64,000 nucleotides of DNA from Flavipsychrobacter sp. (GCA_017849575.1 JAFIGV010000011.1:78032-142031); one strand, 5' to 3'; shown: positions 26,534 to 35,720, numbered from the stretch's first letter. Numbers and translations: made by a program. Notes: a model not told the origin generated them from the letters alone.

Positions 26534-27586
26534 CTACCTGGCGGCAGGCCGTTGTGCAAACGCAGTGTCCTGCAAAAATTCTTCGTCCGTGAGAGTTTTC
26601 AGGAATGCCACGAGCTGATATTTTTGCTGTGGCGTAAGCCCCAGTCCATTTTCCTTTCCCGGCTTGGTCATGATCGGGTCGAGGTTGTTCACCTTGTGCA
26701 CTCCGCTGTTATAAAACTCCACCACCTCTTCCAGTGTGGTAAATCGCCCATCGTGCATGAAGTAGGCACGCCGGGCTACGTTCCTGAGGTTGGGTGTCCG
26801 AAATTTTCCTTTGTCTGTAGCGATGCCTGTCACCCTGTACAGACCAAGGTCAGCCTCTTTGTTATACACACTATCCAATCCGGTATTATGAAAGTCATCG
26901 TCAGTCATCATCGGGTTTGAGTGGCAATGAAAACAATCTCCTTTTTCGGTAAAGAACAGATTGCGGCCTTCCATTTCATCATAGCTCAGATCTTCGCGGC
27001 CTGTAATATACCTGTCGTACTTCGAATTGCGGGAAATCAAAGTGCGGACAAACTGGGCGAGGGCCTCTGCCAGGTGCTGATGGGTAATGGTATTGACACC
27101 AAAATATTTTTTGAAAAGAGAATGATAGGCCGAGTCTGCATTGATCTTGTTCAGGTCGGCCTGAAAAAAGTCCCGCACTTCAAAGAGCATAACGTCTTCG
27201 AGCGTGCCCGTTTGGGACCCATTCCACATAAATTTTGAGTACCATCCCAGGTTAACATGGGGTAACACCGGCATTCCGTCCACAAGCCTGGGAGAAGTGA
27301 AGCCATGGGCCTGTATATGGCAGCCGGCACAGCTCCTGCCATCATTCGACAGGCGGGGGTCATAATACAGCATTTTTCCCAAGGCAATCTTCTCTACATA
27401 GGGCTTATTAGTTTCGGGGATGATCATGTTGGGGAAATGTGCCGGCACCGCTATTTCGTAGGGAGTCAGCACTATTGTACTGTCCACAGGTGGATGCGGT
27501 TCATTATTTCCTGACTCCTCCTTTTTGCAGGCACTTACAAATAGAAATGTTGCGAAAAGCAGTATGTAGATCTTGTTTGACACCAT
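26534..27586 (-). CDS. Di-haem peroxidase-family protein, MbnH-like partner of MbnP
   Basis: A 350-residue lipoprotein (lipobox FVSACKKEE) of the bacterial cytochrome c peroxidase / MauG superfamily. Two haem c motifs are visible, CAGCH and CFHCH. It also shows KIALGKMLYYDPRLS and the C-terminal MHDGRFTTLEEVVEFYNSG. Such proteins are usually called cytochrome c peroxidase. However, it lies 3 bases downstream of an MbnP gene, the arrangement known for MbnH, which oxidises a tryptophan of MbnP to kynurenine to make a copper site. That function is therefore the better hypothesis, though peroxidase activity is not excluded. Envelope location. Confidence 0.85.
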   Translation of the reverse strand: MVSNKIYILLFATFLFVSACKKEESGNNEPHPPVDSTIVLTPYEIAVPAHFPNMIIPETNKPYVEKIALGKMLYYDPRLSNDGRSCAGCHIQAHGFTSPRLVDGMPVLPHVNLGWYSKFMWNGSQTGTLEDVMLFEVRDFFQADLNKINADSAYHSLFKKYFGVNTITHQHLAEALAQFVRTLISRNSKYDRYITGREDLSYDEMEGRNLFFTEKGDCFHCHSNPMMTDDDFHNTGLDSVYNKEADLGLYRVTGIATDKGKFRTPNLRNVARRAYFMHDGRFTTLEEVVEFYNSGVHKVNNLDPIMTKPGKENGLGLTPQQKYQLVAFLKTLTDEEFLQDTAFAQRPAAR

Positions 27587-27589
27587 GAC

Positions 27590-28312
27590 TCAGGGCACTT
27601 TAAACTGAAGCACATCGGCTCCATTGTGAGCAATCTTGGTCATCAGCATCATGTCGCCCATGGTATAAACACCATCCTGATCAAAACTATAGTTCGCCGG
27701 ATTCCTATACCATTCGTTGAGATTCATGACGAGGTTGATACTATTTGTTGCTCCGGACCTTACCGTGTAGCCCACAAAGCTGCCTGCATGTACCAGCATC
27801 ATATTTGTTCCCAGGTGCATGGCATAGCCCGGTGTGCCCGCGGTATCCTGCCAGTGCCCTTCCAGCTTTAAGAAGTGATAGCCCCCGCCCATCATATCCG
27901 GCCACTCCATTCCAACGATTTCCGTGGTTTGTGGCAGCTTGCCGTGCACATTACTCGCTGAGTCAATACCGATATAACATGCTATGGAATCGAAGCTGCC
28001 TACCGGCAATTGATGGAGTAGAAAAGAGCCCGTGTTGCGTGCATTCACATAGATCGTAGTATCCTTAGAAAACAACGGCAACCCGTTCTTGTAGAATCTG
28101 AAATGGCTTAGGAAATACTCAAGCCGGGTTACAGAATATTGTTCACCTGCAGCGTTAATATAGCGCATGGTATCAAAAACAAGAGGAGCTCCATCGACTT
28201 CAAAGCTGAGATTGATGCTGAGGTCGGTGAATCCGACGTCAGTCGAATCTTCCTTTTTGCAGGCAGAAAACAACAAAGTGATCAGCGAGAAGGCGAAAAA
28301 AACTGGTTTCAT
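27590..28312 (-). CDS. mbnP: MbnP-family copper-binding lipoprotein
   Basis: A 240-residue lipoprotein (lipobox LITLLFSACKKED). The ATG at 28312 is chosen over a longer frame because it precedes the signal peptide directly. MbnP features are INLSFEVDGAPLVFDT, EQYSVTRLEYFLSHFRFY, CYIGIDSASN and GMEWPDMMGGGYHFLKLEGH with its conserved Trp and Met-rich stretch. Family members bind copper after a Trp is turned to kynurenine by the di-haem MbnH; a matching gene follows after 3 bases. Role in copper acquisition or tolerance is inference. Divergent from the PID-CTERM gene. Confidence 0.85.
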   Translation of the reverse strand: MKPVFFAFSLITLLFSACKKEDSTDVGFTDLSINLSFEVDGAPLVFDTMRYINAAGEQYSVTRLEYFLSHFRFYKNGLPLFSKDTTIYVNARNTGSFLLHQLPVGSFDSIACYIGIDSASNVHGKLPQTTEIVGMEWPDMMGGGYHFLKLEGHWQDTAGTPGYAMHLGTNMMLVHAGSFVGYTVRSGATNSINLVMNLNEWYRNPANYSFDQDGVYTMGDMMLMTKIAHNGADVLQFKVP

Positions 28313-28422
28313 ATTTCCGAAGGTTTGAACACATGAAATTATTGCGTGCAGATACCGGGCTAAATTGAGTAGGGCCGCTAGCGGGTTACTTTGCGAAGTA
28401 AGCCAATAAAGTGCTGAAAGAG

Positions 28423-28438
28423 AGTGACAAAGGTCACT
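28423..28438. promoter_or_regulatory. Palindromic operator candidate
   Basis: AGTGAC-aaag-GTCACT is a perfect 6-bp dyad lying between the divergent mbnP and PID-CTERM genes. Its shape is that of a dimeric regulator site, for example of the Crp/Fnr family. Which gene it serves cannot be told. Confidence 0.4.
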
Positions 28439-28595
28439 TTGAAAATTAATGCCGGTCAAAACCCGCAATTAAGCCACTAAGGCAATATTAATACAGTAGT
28501 AAAGTTGCTGTTAATGGCGGCGCAACAGGCTGCCGATAGGTTGCAGGAAAAGACCTTTGTTCTGCTTCTGGAAGCTTATTTTTTTAAACTTTAAA

Positions 28596-28865
28596 ATGAA
28601 AACCATGAAAAAAATGATCCTATGTGGGCTGCTCTTAACGGCCAGTCTTGCCATACCACATACAGCATCAGCCGGCAACTGGTGGGATTGGTGGATGTAT
28701 GGCGGAGGCGGAGGTAGTGGTTCCGGAGGAGGCTCTGGTGGGAGTGGGGGCGGTGGTGGCAACGCTGTTCCCCTCGATGGCGGACTAAGCCTTTTGCTCA
28801 TAGCCGGCGCCGGCTATGGCCTTAAGCGGTTTGCTGCTAATGCCGGAGATTCCGGAGAAGGATAG
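28596..28865 (+). CDS. PID-CTERM sorting-signal protein, glycine-rich
   Basis: An 89-residue protein: a signal peptide (ILCGLLLTASLAIPHTASA), a short Trp-rich patch NWWDWWMYGG, a Gly/Ser-rich linker, and the tail AVPLDGGLSLLLIAGAGYGL followed by KRF. The tail is the PID-CTERM signal: a Pro-x-Asp motif, a hydrophobic helix and basic residues, recognised by an exosortase-like enzyme that is not in this window. Between signal peptide and tail only about 40 residues remain, so the mature product is a tiny Gly-rich peptide. Translation may start at 28596 or at an ATG three codons later. Role unknown. Confidence 0.8.
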   Translation: MKTMKKMILCGLLLTASLAIPHTASAGNWWDWWMYGGGGGSGSGGGSGGSGGGGGNAVPLDGGLSLLLIAGAGYGLKRFAANAGDSGEG

Positions 28866-28900
28866 ACCTATTTACCTTCAGCCCAAGACGTCTTGCAAAA

Positions 28901-28935
28901 ATCAAAAAGCCTCCCGTTTGCGGAGGCTTTTTGAT
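28901..28935. terminator. Bidirectional terminator between PID-CTERM gene and rny
   Basis: A perfect 14-bp stem (ATCAAAAAGCCTCC and its complement) around a 7-nt loop gives a U-run on both strands, serving the convergent genes. Confidence 0.9.
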
Positions 28936-28972
28936 CTATTATCGCCGGCGTTCATACGCGGCAGTTTTTTAT

Positions 28973-30547
28973 TTATCGTGCAATATTTACTGCCCGGAGC
29001 TCGCGTATCACGGTCACTTTTATCTGCCCGGGGTATTGCATTTCTTTCTGAATCTTGTCTGCAATTTCAAAGGAAAGACGATCGCTATCTGCATCACTCA
29101 CTTTTTCCGCCTCCACAATGACGCGCAGTTCTCTGCCCGCCTGTATCGCATAGGCCTTTTCCACACCGTTATAAGCCATAGCGAGGCTCTCAAGGTCTTT
29201 GATGCGCTGCAGATAGCTTTGCATCATTTCTCTCCGCGCGCCCGGCCGTGCACCGCTTATGGCATCGCAGGCCTGGATGATCGGTGAAATTATAAAGCTC
29301 ATCTCCATTTCATCATGGTGGGCACCGATAGCGTTGACAACAGCCGGATGTTCACCACATTTTTCAGCCAGCCGCGCACCCAGCAGCGCATGGCTCAGTT
29401 CGGTCTCTTCGTCGGGCACTTTTCCAATATCGTGCAGCAGACCCGCCCGCTTCGCCAGCTTCACCACTTTCTGACCCAGTCCTAATTCGGAGGCCATAAT
29501 GGCGCAAAGATTTGCCGTCTCCTTTGAGTGCATGAGCAGGTTTTGACCGTAGGACGAACGGAAGCGCATCTTACCAACCATACGTACCAGGTCTTTGTGC
29601 AAACCATGAATGCCCAGCTCAATAATCGTACGCTCACCGATTTCCATTACCTGCTCTTCGAGTTGCTTTCTGGTTTTTTCCACAATCTCCTCGATACGTG
29701 CAGGATGGATGCGTCCGTCTTGCACAAGACGTTGCAGTGACAGGCGGGCTACCTCTCTCCGCAGCGGGTCAAAACAGCTTAGCACAATGGCTTCAGGCGT
29801 ATCGTCAATGATCAGGTCCACACCGGTGGCCGCTTCAAGCGCCCGGATATTCCTGCCTTCCCGACCAATGATCTGACCTTTCAGTTCATCACTTTCAAGG
29901 TTAAACACCGTAATGGCATTCTCAATAGTTTGTTCTGCTGCTGTACGCTGAATGGTTTGGATGACGATCTTCTTGGCCTCTTTGGTAGCATTAAGCTTGG
30001 CCTCCTCCATGATCTCTTTGACATGCGCCATGGCTTTGGTGCGGGCCTCTTCCTTAACCAGTTCCACCAGTTCCGACTTGGCCTCTTCTGCACTCAAATT
30101 GGCCACTTTCTCCAGGCGGCGAATATGTTCTTCCTGATGTCTTTCCAGCTCTGTGCGCTTAATATTTACGACTTCAAGCTGCTTATCGAGGTTCTGACGC
30201 AGTTGTTCGTTTTCGTTGATCTGCTTCTGAAGGTTGGCATTCTTGTCGTTCCAGCTCTGCTGTTGTTGCTTCAGTCGATGTTCCGATTCGCCAATCTTTT
30301 GATTTCTGAGGATTACTTCTTTTTCATGCTCACTCTTTAATTGTAGAAAATGCTCCTTTGCTTCCAGTATCTTCTTCTCCTTCAGCGTTTCCGCGTGTGC
30401 CTTTGCATCATCAACGATCTTCTTTGCAGTTTGTTCCGCTTCTTCAATTTGTTTCTGAGTGTTTTTAGCAAATATTATTTTACCAAGAAATATACCTATT
30501 AAAATAGCCACCACACCTATGATGGAGGCAACAATTGTGGGTTCCAT
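28973..30547 (-). CDS. rny: Ribonuclease Y
   Basis: A 524-residue membrane-tethered endoribonuclease that starts mRNA decay. Order of parts: one N-terminal membrane helix ([19 protein letters not shown]), a long coiled coil to about residue 200, a KH RNA-binding domain ([19 protein letters not shown]), and an HD domain with the metal motif LLHDIGK and GAHHDEME. C-terminal [14 protein letters not shown] is also typical. Length matches the family. It is a single-gene unit convergent with the PID-CTERM gene and divergent from the NlpC/P60 gene. Confidence 0.96.
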   Translation of the reverse strand: MEPTIVASIIGVVAILIGIFLGKIIFAKNTQKQIEEAEQTAKKIVDDAKAHAETLKEKKILEAKEHFLQLKSEHEKEVILRNQKIGESEHRLKQQQQSWNDKNANLQKQINENEQLRQNLDKQLEVVNIKRTELERHQEEHIRRLEKVANLSAEEAKSELVELVKEEARTKAMAHVKEIMEEAKLNATKEAKKIVIQTIQRTAAEQTIENAITVFNLESDELKGQIIGREGRNIRALEAATGVDLIIDDTPEAIVLSCFDPLRREVARLSLQRLVQDGRIHPARIEEIVEKTRKQLEEQVMEIGERTIIELGIHGLHKDLVRMVGKMRFRSSYGQNLLMHSKETANLCAIMASELGLGQKVVKLAKRAGLLHDIGKVPDEETELSHALLGARLAEKCGEHPAVVNAIGAHHDEMEMSFIISPIIQACDAISGARPGARREMMQSYLQRIKDLESLAMAYNGVEKAYAIQAGRELRVIVEAEKVSDADSDRLSFEIADKIQKEMQYPGQIKVTVIRELRAVNIAR

Positions 30548-30728
30548 AACCTTTTTGTAACTTTTTGTCTGATAAATAATTCCATTTACGCCTGCCCAAT
30601 ATATGTTAGTCTCATTTGGTCGGACATAGATTAGTGGGCTAAATTAAGAAAAGATTTCGGTTGCCGAAATGCGGCGCTCGGGCCGTTTTGAAACCGTGCC
30701 AACAGGTCGTAATTTGCGACGCTAACAA

Positions 30729-31511
30729 ATGGTCATGACGATTTCTTACGCCTTCTGTAACGTTTCGGTACTTCCCGTTCGCAGCGAACCCTCACACCGA
30801 GCTGAACAGGTTACGCAATTGCTGTTTGGTGAGAAAGCTGAGATATTGGAAACCAACGCCAAGGAATGGGTAAGAATCCGAAATAGCTGGGATGGGTATA
30901 TAGGCTGGTGCCGTCTGTCGCAATTGACCTCCATACACCGGAAAGATTTTCTGAAACCAGCCCGCGCCCTGGCAGCCGATAGTAAGGGCTATCTTCTTTT
31001 TGAACAGGGCCAGCTCTGGTTGCCCGCCGGCGCTGAGCTGATGAAATTGAAATTTACCCTTCATCAGGAAGCCGGAAAATTTAAAGGCAGAAAGCTTAAG
31101 CCGGAGGATGGCGTGGCCGACGGCACACGGCTGCGTGAAGCTGCCCTGCAATTTCTGCATGCACCCTACCAGTGGGGCGGCAAAAGCATTGCAGGTATTG
31201 ATTGCTCAGGACTTACACAGCTTGCTTACCGGCTTAGCAACATCCGCCTGCCTCGCGATGCTTCTCAACAGGCAGCGGAAGGAACTACGGTTGATTTTCT
31301 ACAGCATGCGGCATGCGGCGATCTTGCCTTTTTTGACGATCACGAAGGACGGATTGTGCATGTAGGGATGCTGCTGGACGAGCATAACATCATACATGCC
31401 ACAGAAACCAGTGGAAGAGTGGTCATTGACCGTATAGACCCGGGAGGAATTATCAGTGTATCGTTGCGGAAACGAACCCACAACCTGCGTATGGTTAAGC
31501 GCTATCTCTAA
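30729..31511 (+). CDS. C40 (NlpC/P60) cell-wall peptidase with SH3-like domain
   Basis: A 260-residue peptidase. Residues 1-70 form a bacterial SH3-like domain (VLPVRSEPSHRAEQVTQLL, then GYIGWC). The NlpC/P60 domain has the nucleophile Cys in GIDCSGLTQLAYR, then LPRDASQQA, and the histidine in GRIVHVGMLL. It resembles gamma-D-glutamyl-diamino acid (dipeptidyl-peptidase VI) enzymes that recycle murein peptides. No signal peptide is seen, so a cytoplasmic recycling role is likely. The start could be 30729 or 30735. Its stop overlaps the stop of the convergent neighbour by 4 bases. Confidence 0.88.
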   Translation: MVMTISYAFCNVSVLPVRSEPSHRAEQVTQLLFGEKAEILETNAKEWVRIRNSWDGYIGWCRLSQLTSIHRKDFLKPARALAADSKGYLLFEQGQLWLPAGAELMKLKFTLHQEAGKFKGRKLKPEDGVADGTRLREAALQFLHAPYQWGGKSIAGIDCSGLTQLAYRLSNIRLPRDASQQAAEGTTVDFLQHAACGDLAFFDDHEGRIVHVGMLLDEHNIIHATETSGRVVIDRIDPGGIISVSLRKRTHNLRMVKRYL

Positions 31512-32605
31512 TATTCGTTGCCTTTGTAAAAAATCCTGAAAAGATTGGCGCCCACTTTGTAGCGGAGCACATCGTAAGTAAGTTGCCAGCCTTCGCTGGT
31601 GGATGCATCACCATTGCTAAAGATGGTCGATACATCATACACTTCACCTTCAGACATCAGGCGGAGCACGTTTGCGCGGTTTACGTAAGCAATAGAGTTG
31701 TATTGCACTACATAATTGTCGGGGTAATAACTTTCGAGTGTGATGATATCCCCTTTATAGAAGGCTTTAAAGTAGCCGCCGCCATCGCGATAGGCCACAA
31801 CATAATCTCCCACCCGATAGTCTGGCCGAAAGAAACCAATGGTGGTAACGGTATCGTCGTAAAAAACTTTGAAATATCCGTCATTAGAAACATAGGCCAC
31901 CACATTATCGCCCACGGCGTAGTTCTGTGGTGGAAAAGCTTCTGCAACTATTGTATTGCCGTTATGAAAAATTTTGAACTGCCGATTGATATCCACATAG
32001 GCCACAGTATTGCGGCCCACATCGAAACTACTCACTGCATAATTTTCCTGCGCGAAAACAGTGCCGTGAAAAAATATCCGGAACTGATTGGCGTAATTGT
32101 CGTAGGCGGCAATATTATCCGAAACTTTCACCACCTCAATAGCCTCTGCAGCCAGAAAATTTTCAATCGGGTAGATATCGCCGTTGTAATAAGCCTTCCA
32201 TTCACTGCGAATACCGTCGAGAAATAAGAGTACGCTATCGCCAAGAAAGTACTGTTGAACCATGGGTGACAAATTGCGCGTAGCACCGTTGTCGAACACA
32301 TTGAGCGACCGGGCATTGATGTAGGCAACGAGATTGTCACTTACAAAATAGTCATTGGTAAAGCCGGCATTGATGGTGCGCATCCCGCCTCCATAATATA
32401 TTTTGAAGGAGCGCGAATTGTCGAGATAAGGAATAGCCGTGCGGCCAATCTTAAGTGATATGGGCGTCAGATAATCAATCTTGCGGATAATTCCATCGTC
32501 CCACACCATTACCTGATTTTGCAGATTGACATAGGCGGATAGCGGTTGAGCAAATGAAAAGACGGACAACAGAATGGTAGAAAGGAAACTTAAAAACTTC
32601 AGCAT
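31508..32605 (-). CDS. Secreted beta-repeat protein of unknown function
   Basis: A 365-residue protein with a signal peptide (LSTILLSVFSFAQ). The mature part is made of at least six units of about 45 residues with the pattern VGDNVVAYVSNDGYFKVFYD, then a variable strand and Y or F, as expected for a beta-propeller or a closed solenoid. No catalytic motif is seen and the protein is not assigned to a named family. Its upstream region carries copy 1 of the 53-bp hairpin element and a possible TATTTTTG promoter, so expression may involve a leader hairpin. Confidence 0.68.
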   Translation of the reverse strand: MLKFLSFLSTILLSVFSFAQPLSAYVNLQNQVMVWDDGIIRKIDYLTPISLKIGRTAIPYLDNSRSFKIYYGGGMRTINAGFTNDYFVSDNLVAYINARSLNVFDNGATRNLSPMVQQYFLGDSVLLFLDGIRSEWKAYYNGDIYPIENFLAAEAIEVVKVSDNIAAYDNYANQFRIFFHGTVFAQENYAVSSFDVGRNTVAYVDINRQFKIFHNGNTIVAEAFPPQNYAVGDNVVAYVSNDGYFKVFYDDTVTTIGFFRPDYRVGDYVVAYRDGGGYFKAFYKGDIITLESYYPDNYVVQYNSIAYVNRANVLRLMSEGEVYDVSTIFSNGDASTSEGWQLTYDVLRYKVGANLFRIFYKGNEY

Positions 32606-32638
32606 GTGCAGCAGAAATGTTTGGTAAGTTAAAATAAA

Positions 32639-32691
32639 AAAGCCAGCCTGAGAACAGGCCAGCCCCTATAAACCCTATCACTATGAAAACT
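32639..32691. repeat. 53-bp hairpin element, copy 1
   Basis: 50 of 53 positions match copy 2, located 292 bases away. The hairpin GCCTG-agaa-CAGGC (32646-32659) can extend with wobble pairs on the minus strand to GCTGGCCTG/CAGGCTGGC and is then followed by six U, a terminator shape for minus-strand transcripts. On the plus strand it ends in ATGAAAACT, opening a 10-codon reading frame (MKTVAKIIFF). Confidence 0.75.
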
Positions 32692-32695
32692 GTTG

Positions 32696-32723
32696 CAAAA
32701 ATAATATTTTTTTAAAAAAACAA
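32696..32723 (-). promoter_or_regulatory. Candidate minus-strand promoter next to hairpin element copy 1
   Basis: TTG (32721-32723), 17 bases, then TATTTTTG (32696-32703), read on the minus strand. Transcription would start at about 32689, run through the hairpin element and either stop near 32635 or continue into the gene at 32605. The sequence is AT-rich, so a chance match is possible. Confidence 0.4.
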
Positions 32724-32930
32724 TAGCGCGGTAAAAAATTATTTCAAAACAATCTCTATTGAAATTACTGAAAACAATTCCGTTAAGAATTAAATAATAT
32801 TTTCTATTGGATTTGATAGCCATATGTTTATCTGCACCTCAGAGCGACCTTAAAGGGATCGAAAAAAAACGCATGGAAGGAATATGAAGATGGGCAACTG
32901 GTGCGGCTTTGATGAGCTATGTACAAAGAG

Positions 32931-32983
32931 AAAGCCAGTCTGAGAACAGACCAGCCCCTATAAACCCTATCACCATGAAAACT
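32931..32983. repeat. 53-bp hairpin element, copy 2
   Basis: Same element as 32639-32691. The helix is GTCTG-agaa-CAGAC, so a C-G pair of copy 1 is replaced by T-A through changes on both sides. The plus-strand ATG opens only MKTFL before a stop. Confidence 0.75.
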
Positions 32984-33032
32984 TTTTTATAATGGATGGA
33001 AACGCTACATCGGCATTGATTACAGGTACAAA

Positions 33033-33059
33033 AATAAAAATGGCATTAAAAAATGCCAA
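33033..33059 (-). terminator. Terminator after infC
   Basis: TGGCATT and AATGCCA form a 7-bp stem with a 4-nt loop, followed on the minus strand by TTTTTATTTTT. It lies about 50 bases beyond the infC stop. Confidence 0.65.
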
Positions 33060-33106
33060 TTTATTTTTGTTAACAAAATGTTAAAGTATTAAACCGAGAT
33101 TAAAAT

Positions 33107-33661
33107 CTACTTCTTCTTTTTCGGTGTAAAAATGGCGATCATCCGCTTGCCTTCCATCTTGGGCATAGACTCCAGCGAGCCTACTTCGGCAAGGCGCTCG
33201 GCAAACTTCAGCAGCAGTAGTTCGCCGCGTTCCTGAAACATTATGGCGCGACCCTTGAACTGCACATAACACTTCACCTTGTTGCCATCCTGAAGAAATT
33301 TTTCGGCATGCTTTGACTTAAAGTCGAAATCATGTTCGTCGGTATTGGGTGTGAAGCGAATTTCTTTCACTTCCGACTGTTTCGATTTGGCCTTTTGTTC
33401 TTTATCCTTTTTCTTCTTTTCGTACAGAAACTTTTGATAGTCGATCAACCGACAAACCGGGGGTACGGCATTTGGAGAAATCTCCACAAGGTCAACCTCC
33501 AGCTCTGTAGCCATCTGAAGCGCTTTGGCGAGCGGGTAAACACCGGGTTCGATGTTTTCGCCTACCACGCGCACTTCCTGCGCTGTTATTTCATTATTGA
33601 GCTTGTGCTCACGCTGTACTTGTCTTGGTCTTATGAAAGGTCCTCTGCTTCTTTTTTGCAT
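33107..33661 (-). CDS. infC: Translation initiation factor IF-3
   Basis: A 184-residue IF-3 that binds the 30S subunit and checks start-codon pairing. The N-domain begins EHKLNNEITAQEVRVVGENI and reads LVEISPNAVPPVCRLIDY; the linker is Lys-rich (KKKKDKEQKAKSKQ); the C-domain has KEIRFTPNTDEHDFDFK and VKCYVQFKGRAIMF. It starts with ATG and carries 15 or so extra basic N-terminal residues. It follows thrS after 72 bases with its own promoter. The ribosomal protein genes rpmI and rplT that usually follow are absent. Confidence 0.95.
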   Translation of the reverse strand: MQKRSRGPFIRPRQVQREHKLNNEITAQEVRVVGENIEPGVYPLAKALQMATELEVDLVEISPNAVPPVCRLIDYQKFLYEKKKKDKEQKAKSKQSEVKEIRFTPNTDEHDFDFKSKHAEKFLQDGNKVKCYVQFKGRAIMFQERGELLLLKFAERLAEVGSLESMPKMEGKRMIAIFTPKKKK

Positions 33662-33683
33662 TAAAATTTATTAATAACGATGG

Positions 33684-33713
33684 CAAAAATAGCGTATTTG
33701 TAATATCAACAAA
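33684..33713 (-). promoter_or_regulatory. Promoter of infC within the thrS-infC gap
   Basis: On the minus strand TTTG (33710-33713), 18 bases, TATTTTTG (33684-33691), about 22 bases before the infC ATG. Both boxes are present at the right spacing. Confidence 0.55.
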
Positions 33714-33733
33714 CTAATCCAGTTTGAAAAAAG

Positions 33734-35692
33734 TTATGCCACTGCCTCCGGCTTTCTGCCGTTCGTCTGCTGGTTAACAATTGATTTTAGCAGGTCCGTA
33801 AACTCGCCGCTGGTCATGGATCCCTTATCGCCCTCTCCATGTTTGCGCACGGCAACGGTTCCTTCGTTCATTTCTTTCTCTCCTACAACTAACATATAGG
33901 GTACCTTCATCAGCTCGGTGTCGCGAATCTTTTTACCGATTTTTTCGCTCCTGTCGTCCACCTCTGCGCGGATGTCTGATGTACGAAGATGGGCAGCTAC
34001 CGAATGTGCATACTCGCTGAACTTGTCGCTGATAGGCAGCACTTTTACCTGCAGGGGGGCCAGCCAAAGGGGAAGATTGCCGGCACAATGCTCCAGTAGC
34101 ACGGCTATAAACCGCTCCATAGATCCAAAGGGCGCCCGGTGAATCATCACCGGTCTTTTGCGGCTGTTATCTGCATCAACATATTCCAGCTCAAACCTTT
34201 CGGGCAGATTGTAATCTACCTGAATCGTTCCCAATTGCCAGCTACGTCCCAGTGCATCCCGAACCATAAAGTCGAGCTTCGGCCCATAAAATGCGGCTTC
34301 ACCATACTCTATCACGGTTTTCAGACCTTTCTCCTCTGCCGCTTCCATTATGGAGCGCTCTGCAATCTCCCAGTTTTCTTCGCTGCCAATGTATTTGCTG
34401 CGGTCTTCCTGATCGCGAAGTGATATCTGCGCCGTGTAATTTTCAAAATCGAGCGAAGCAAACACAAACATGACGAGGTCTATTACCTTTTTAAATTCAT
34501 CTTTTACCTGATCGGCTCTGCAAAACAGGTGCGCATCATCCTGAGTAAATCCTCTCACCCGTGTAAGCCCGTGCAACTCTCCCGACTGCTCATAGCGATA
34601 CACAGTGCCAAACTCTGCAAGACGCAGGGGCAGATCGCGATAAGAGCGCGGCGAAGACTTATAGATCTCGCAGTGATGCGGACAGTTCATGGGTTTTAGC
34701 AAAAACACTTCGCCCTCCTGGGGTGTGGTGATGGGCTGAAAGGAATCTTTACCATACTTTTCCCAGTGGCCCGAGGTAACATAGAGTTGCTTGCTGCCAA
34801 TATGTGGTGTAATGACCGGAAGGTAGCCACTATCCAATTGCGCACGCTGCAAAAACTGCTGTAAGCGCTCACGCAGCATAGCACCCTTGGGCAGCCACAA
34901 GGGCAACCCGCTGCCCACTTTTTCAGAGAAAGCAAACAGATCGAGTTCGCGACCCAGTTTACGATGGTCGCGCTTTTTTGCTTCTTCCATCATCAGCAGG
35001 TATTCATCCAGCTCTTTTTGATTTGGGAAGGTCACACCGTAGATGCGTGTCAACATCTTATTTTTCTCACTTCCCCTCCAATAAGCACCGGCAATATTGG
35101 TAAGCTTGATGGCCTTAATAAAACCGGTGTGAGGAATATGCGGGCCCCGACAGAGATCCGTAAAATTTCCCTGAGTATAGAAGGTAATCTCTCCGTCTTT
35201 CAGATCCTGCAAGAGTTCGATTTTGTAAGGATCTTCTTTGGCAGTGAAATAGCCAATGGCTTCTTCTTTGGGTACCGACCGGCGCTGATAAGCATTGCTC
35301 TGGCGGGCCAGTTCCTTCATTTTATCTTCAATCTTTTTCAGATCGTCTTCGCTTATCGCCCTTCCTCCCAGATCAATATCATAATAAAAACCATTTTCGA
35401 TGGGAGGCCCGATACCGAACTTGGTTTCCGGAAAGATAGATTCCAATGCTTCAGCCATCAGGTGTGCCGAGGAATGCCAGAAAGTAGATTTACCACTTTT
35501 GTCGTCCCAGGTCAGCAGGCGCAGACTCGAATCTTTAGAAATGGGCCTTGTAGCGTCCCACACTTCTCCGTCTACTTCGGCGGCCAACACTTTGCGCGCC
35601 AGGCCCTCACTAATTGATTTTGCGATCTCCAGCGCCGAGATGCCTTCTTCGTAAGAACGTACGGCGCCGTCGGGGAAAGAAATATGTATCAT
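33734..35692 (-). CDS. thrS: Threonine-tRNA ligase
   Basis: A 652-residue class II synthetase that charges tRNA-Thr. Domains in order: TGS ([16 protein letters not shown]), the editing domain with [11 protein letters not shown], the catalytic core with zinc ligand and motif regions ([52 protein letters not shown]), and the C-terminal anticodon domain ([15 protein letters not shown]). All are intact and the length is typical. It is followed by infC, the common thrS-infC order. Confidence 0.96.
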   Translation of the reverse strand: MIHISFPDGAVRSYEEGISALEIAKSISEGLARKVLAAEVDGEVWDATRPISKDSSLRLLTWDDKSGKSTFWHSSAHLMAEALESIFPETKFGIGPPIENGFYYDIDLGGRAISEDDLKKIEDKMKELARQSNAYQRRSVPKEEAIGYFTAKEDPYKIELLQDLKDGEITFYTQGNFTDLCRGPHIPHTGFIKAIKLTNIAGAYWRGSEKNKMLTRIYGVTFPNQKELDEYLLMMEEAKKRDHRKLGRELDLFAFSEKVGSGLPLWLPKGAMLRERLQQFLQRAQLDSGYLPVITPHIGSKQLYVTSGHWEKYGKDSFQPITTPQEGEVFLLKPMNCPHHCEIYKSSPRSYRDLPLRLAEFGTVYRYEQSGELHGLTRVRGFTQDDAHLFCRADQVKDEFKKVIDLVMFVFASLDFENYTAQISLRDQEDRSKYIGSEENWEIAERSIMEAAEEKGLKTVIEYGEAAFYGPKLDFMVRDALGRSWQLGTIQVDYNLPERFELEYVDADNSRKRPVMIHRAPFGSMERFIAVLLEHCAGNLPLWLAPLQVKVLPISDKFSEYAHSVAAHLRTSDIRAEVDDRSEKIGKKIRDTELMKVPYMLVVGEKEMNEGTVAVRKHGEGDKGSMTSGEFTDLLKSIVNQQTNGRKPEAVA

Positions 35693-35720
35693 AAAATGAA
35701 CTCGCTTGATTTGATGGCTG

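Larger units (their letters stand above)
32606..33106. other. 501-base intergenic region with duplicated hairpin element
   Basis: No full gene is seen. The region holds two 53-bp element copies (32639-32691, 32931-32983), a candidate promoter on the minus strand (32696-32723), the infC terminator (33033-33059) and AT-rich sequence. Each element copy contains an ATG followed by only a few codons on the plus strand. Confidence 0.7.

Noticed and set aside
26534..27586. Plain cytochrome c peroxidase for hydrogen peroxide defence
   Set aside because: Not excluded, but the 3-base spacing to an MbnP gene makes an MbnH-like maturation role more likely.
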